Shown here piece after piece: positions 61,139-64,000 of a DNA stretch of 64,000 nt; the stretch's first letter is position 1, and each line of letters begins with the position of its first letter. Source of the DNA: Pseudomonas wadenswilerensis (GTDB lineage: Bacteria; Pseudomonadota; Gammaproteobacteria; Pseudomonadales; Pseudomonadaceae); assembly GCF_900497695.1 (NCBI RefSeq), contig NZ_UIDD01000001.1, positions 434,001 to 498,000 of the forward strand, written 5' to 3'. Under the pieces are notes generated by a model that saw only the letters and a program-made list of their open reading frames with translations, was not told the origin of the DNA and made no database searches. The translations under genes were made by a program, and so were the position numbers.

Positions 61139-61912
61139 TTAGCGGTTGCTGGACATGAATTGTTTACAACGCGCCGAGGTCGGGTTTTCGAAAACCTGCT
61201 GCGGCGTTCCTTGCTCTTCGACCAGCCCCTGGTGCAGGAAGACGACTTCGCTGGACACCTGGCGGGCAAAGCCCATTTCGTGGGTAACCAGTAGCATGGT
61301 ACGGCCTTCTTCGGCGAGGGCACGGATAACGTTGAGCACTTCCTGGACCATTTCCGGGTCCAGGGCCGAAGTCGGCTCATCGAACAGAATGACTTTGGGC
61401 TTCATTGCCAGGGTGCGGGCGATGGCCGCACGCTGTTGCTGACCACCGGACAGTTCGGCCGGGTAGCTGTGACGCTTGTTGTGGATACCGACCTTGTTCA
61501 GCAGCGCTTCGGCATGCTCGATGGCCTCGGCCTTGCTCTGGCCCAGCACCCGGCGCGGCGCCTCGATGATGTTGTCGAGGATGCTCATGTGCGGCCACAG
61601 GTTGAAATTCTGGAAGACGAAGCCGATCTCGCTGCGCAGGCGATTGATCTGCTTGTTGTCGGCGGCGACCAGTTCGCCGTTTTTTGCCGCCTTGAGCCTG
61701 AGCTCTTCGCCAGCCACCAGAATCTGGCCCTGGTGCGGGTTTTCCAGCAGGTTGATGCAGCGCAGCAGAGTGGACTTGCCGGAGCCGGAGGATCCCAGGA
61801 TCGAGATCACGTCGCCATCACGCGCGGTCAGCGAAATTCCCTTGAGGATTTCCTGGTCGCCGTAGCGTTTGTGCAGGTTGCGGATTTCCAGCGCGGGCGT
61901 GGCCTCAGCCAT
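61139..61912 (-). CDS. hisP: Basic amino acid ABC transporter ATP-binding protein HisP-like
   Basis: 257 residues. Walker A GSSGSGKSTLLRC, signature LSGGQQQRAAIAR and Walker B VILFDEPTSALDPE intact; the insertion KAAKNGELVAADNKQINRLR is characteristic of HisP/AotP. First gene of the hisP-hisJ-hisQ-hisM operon. ATG start at 61912, with the operon promoter somewhere in the region to its right. Confidence 0.94.
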   Translation of the reverse strand: MAEATPALEIRNLHKRYGDQEILKGISLTARDGDVISILGSSGSGKSTLLRCINLLENPHQGQILVAGEELRLKAAKNGELVAADNKQINRLRSEIGFVFQNFNLWPHMSILDNIIEAPRRVLGQSKAEAIEHAEALLNKVGIHNKRHSYPAELSGGQQQRAAIARTLAMKPKVILFDEPTSALDPEMVQEVLNVIRALAEEGRTMLLVTHEMGFARQVSSEVVFLHQGLVEEQGTPQQVFENPTSARCKQFMSSNR

Positions 61913-62521
61913 GTGCGGTCCTCATGTGTTCTGGTGCGCTCCTGCTGTTAGCGGCCTTCCTGGCGAGGCGCCAAGCTAGCATAGCGGTCCGAAGACAGCC
62001 AATAACGTCGGGAGAGGCAATCGGTTGGTGGGAGGGCGGGTGTCGCATCGCTGCAGTGGACTGTCGCGCAGATGTCCGCCTACCCTCGTTTCCAGGGCCG
62101 GAGCCTTGATGAAAAAAGGCGCGATGGTGCCAGTTTTGGCCGTTTCTGGGAAGTCGTTTCTGACCTTGTGCACAGGTTCGGGCCTTTATTTACGGCTTTG
62201 GTTGTACCTCGGGGTTGTACCTTTGTGTTCGTAGGAAGTGCATGAGGTGTTACCGGTGACGGATTGTGGTGCACCTAGGGTATTTGTAAGTGGGTATTTC
62301 AGTAATTGGCCAATTCCGCCGGTTTTTCAGGGGCTTTCGGTCAAGTCTTGGCCGAAAGACCTGTAAGCCTTGTTAAACGGGGCTGTGAGAATTTTCGAAC
62401 GAACGGTCATCAGCCTGGCGCGGTAATTGCGTTATCGATCGGCAACAGGATGTAGCACTCTTTTTGAAGAGTGCGACTCGAGTAGCAGGATCAAAACGCC
62501 ATTTCTCGCAAAGGTAGTTTT
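61913..62521. promoter_or_regulatory. Divergent region between hisP-type operon and gabP
   Basis: 609 bases with no supported gene. It contains a direct repeat GGTTGTACCT (near 62198-62222), an inverted repeat CTTTCGG/CCGAAAG (62334-62340, 62352-62358), and a perfect hairpin GCACTCTT-TTTG-AAGAGTGC at 62455-62474 about 50 bases before gabP. The last lacks a T-tract, so it is likely a leader element. Promoters for both flanking operons should be here. Confidence 0.5.
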
Positions 62522-63916
62522 ATGAGCGGTACGCACAATTCCAACGACCTCGCTCAGGGGCTCAAACAGCGGCATGTGACCATGCTGTCGATTGCCGGTG
62601 TCATCGGCGCCGGCCTGTTCGTCGGCTCCGGCCACGCCATCGCCGAAGCCGGCCCTGCGGTGTTGCTGGCCTACGCCGCGGCCGGAACCCTGGTGGTGCT
62701 GGTGATGCGCATGCTGGCCGAGATGGCCGTCGCCTCGCCGGATACCGGTTCGTTTTCGACGTACGCCGACAAAGCCATCGGCCACTGGGCCGGCTTTACC
62801 ATCGGCTGGCTGTACTGGTGGTTCTGGGTGCTGGTGATTCCGCTTGAGGCCAACGCCGCGGCGACCATCCTGCATGCCTGGTTTCCCGATATCGGCATCT
62901 GGGTATTTACCCTGGTGATCACCTTGCTGCTGACTGCGACCAACCTGTTCAGTGTGAAGAACTACGGTGAATTCGAGTTCTGGTTCGCATTGCTCAAGGT
63001 GGTGGCGATCATCGGCTTCATCATCCTTGGTGTTGCCGCGATCTTCGGCCTGCTGCCCAACAGCCAGGTCAGCGGCGTCAGCCACCTGTTCGACACCCAG
63101 GGCTTCATGCCCAACGGCATGGGCGCGGTGCTGGCGGCAATGCTCACCACCATGTTCTCGTTCATGGGTACCGAGATCGTCACCATCGCTGCCGCCGAGT
63201 CGAAAGACCCGGGCAAGCAGATCACCAAGGCCACCAACTCGGTGATCTGGCGGATCTTCCTGTTCTACCTCGTGTCGATCTTCGTGGTCGTGGCCCTGGT
63301 GCCGTGGACCAACAGTGACCTGGCCGAAGTCGGCTCGTACCAGACCGTGCTCAACCTGATGGGCATCCCCAACGCCAAGCTGATCGTCGACATCGTCGTG
63401 CTGATCGCCGTGACCAGTTGCCTGAACTCGGCGCTGTACACCTCCTCGCGGATGCTCTTCTCCCTGAGCAAGCGTGGCGATGCGCCGGCCATGGCCCAGC
63501 GCACCACCTCCAGCGGGACCCCGTATGTGGCGGTGGTGCTGTCGACTGCGGCGGCGTTCCTCACCGTGATCGCCAACTACCTGGCGCCTGCCCAGGTGTT
63601 CGAGTTCCTGCTGGCCAGCTCCGGCGCCATCGCCTTGCTGGTGTACCTGGTGATTGCCGTGTCGCAACTGCGCATGCGCCGTCAGCGTATGCAGCGCGGT
63701 GAGAAGATCGCCTTCAAGATGTGGCTGTTCCCGGGGCTGACCTGGGCGACGATCGCTTTCATTGTCGGCATTCTGACGGTGATGCTGATCCGTCCGGATC
63801 ATCGTATCGAGATCGTCGCGACCGGCTTGTTGTCGATTGCCGTGGTCGCCGCCGGGCTGCTGGTGGCGCGCAAGCGCAAGACCGAGGCGGCCGGGCGGGC
63901 GGTGCTGAACAACTGA
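62522..63916 (+). CDS. gabP: GABA permease GabP
   Basis: 464 residues, APC superfamily, 12 transmembrane helices. The N-terminus LKQRHVTMLSIAGVIGAGLF is the classical amino acid permease motif, then FVGSGHAIAEAGPAVLLAYA and SFSTYADKAIGHWAGFTIGW. The helix 8 region has TSCLNSALYTSSRMLFSLSK. It closely resembles GabP of Pseudomonas and E. coli. It imports 4-aminobutyrate, the product of putrescine catabolism. Monocistronic with a strong terminator. Confidence 0.93.
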   Translation: MSGTHNSNDLAQGLKQRHVTMLSIAGVIGAGLFVGSGHAIAEAGPAVLLAYAAAGTLVVLVMRMLAEMAVASPDTGSFSTYADKAIGHWAGFTIGWLYWWFWVLVIPLEANAAATILHAWFPDIGIWVFTLVITLLLTATNLFSVKNYGEFEFWFALLKVVAIIGFIILGVAAIFGLLPNSQVSGVSHLFDTQGFMPNGMGAVLAAMLTTMFSFMGTEIVTIAAAESKDPGKQITKATNSVIWRIFLFYLVSIFVVVALVPWTNSDLAEVGSYQTVLNLMGIPNAKLIVDIVVLIAVTSCLNSALYTSSRMLFSLSKRGDAPAMAQRTTSSGTPYVAVVLSTAAAFLTVIANYLAPAQVFEFLLASSGAIALLVYLVIAVSQLRMRRQRMQRGEKIAFKMWLFPGLTWATIAFIVGILTVMLIRPDHRIEIVATGLLSIAVVAAGLLVARKRKTEAAGRAVLNN

Positions 63917-63936
63917 TGTGATGCGGGTGCAATGAC

Positions 63937-63972
63937 AAAGGCCGCGATCTGTGAGGATCGCGGCCTTTTTTG
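63937..63972 (+). terminator. Rho-independent terminator of gabP
   Basis: AAAGGCCGCGATC / GATCGCGGCCTTT, a 13-bp perfect stem with a 6-nt loop, followed by TTTT; 21 bases after the stop. It is nearly symmetric and could act in both directions. Confidence 0.93.
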
Positions 63973-64000
63973 TTCAAGCAGGAAGTGGTGTGGTGTTCTG

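Overview
The window is chromosomal DNA of a Pseudomonas, most likely from the putida/fluorescens lineage. Evidence for this is the high-GC coding style, REP elements of the Pseudomonas type, an OprD-family porin, the agmatine-to-putrescine gene pair aguBA, a GabP/His-type ABC transporter block, and a type VI secretion system (T6SS) whose gene order follows the H1-T6SS of P. aeruginosa almost gene for gene. Names rest on recognising the translated sequences; no database search was run.

Layout. 1-2.8 kb: 3' end of a class III aminotransferase, then aguB and aguA (agmatine to putrescine). 2.9-9.5 kb: a small unknown ORF, a TonB-dependent siderophore receptor (-), a DsbA-like protein, an OprD-family porin and an FMN-binding glutamate-synthase-like protein (-). 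9.5-12.6 kb: a LysR regulator diverging from an MFS exporter, which is followed by an unknown protein. 12.7-13.9 kb: a secreted protein with an LprI-like N-terminus (-).

13.9-48.8 kb: a complete T6SS in two divergent arms. The minus arm, read from 31.3 kb leftwards, is tssA, tssB, tssC, hcp, tssE, tssF, tssG, clpV, vgrG, an Eag chaperone, a PAAR-Rhs toxin and its probable immunity gene. The plus arm, read from 31.7 kb rightwards, is tagH(fha), tssJ, tssK, tssL, tssM, tagF, pppA, ppkA, tagT, tagS, tagR, tagQ. The plus arm carries the full threonine-phosphorylation control circuit: TagQRST sensing, PpkA kinase, PppA phosphatase, Fha target, and TagF as repressor. The tagJ gene found between hcp and tssE in P. 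aeruginosa is absent; a double REP hairpin sits there instead.

48.8-52.2 kb: directly after tagQ, two paralogous genes for about 300-residue proteins with a central hydrophobic hairpin, each overlapped by ATGA with a gene for a multi-span membrane protein. A third, unpaired membrane-protein paralogue lies between them. This looks like a duplicated membrane-active T6SS effector/immunity module and is the best candidate here for an undescribed system.

52.3-57.4 kb: hldD (LPS heptose), a structured leader with a DUF3077-like gene, a broken membrane-protein gene, tRNA-Thr(UGU), and a minus-strand operon of DUF2975 protein, XRE-type regulator and three small lipoproteins. The SMR pair mdtJI follows on the plus strand. 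57.6-64 kb: a methyltransferase (-), a hisPJQM-type basic amino acid ABC transporter (-), and gabP (+) with its terminator. No CRISPR array, insertion sequence, prophage or rRNA was seen.
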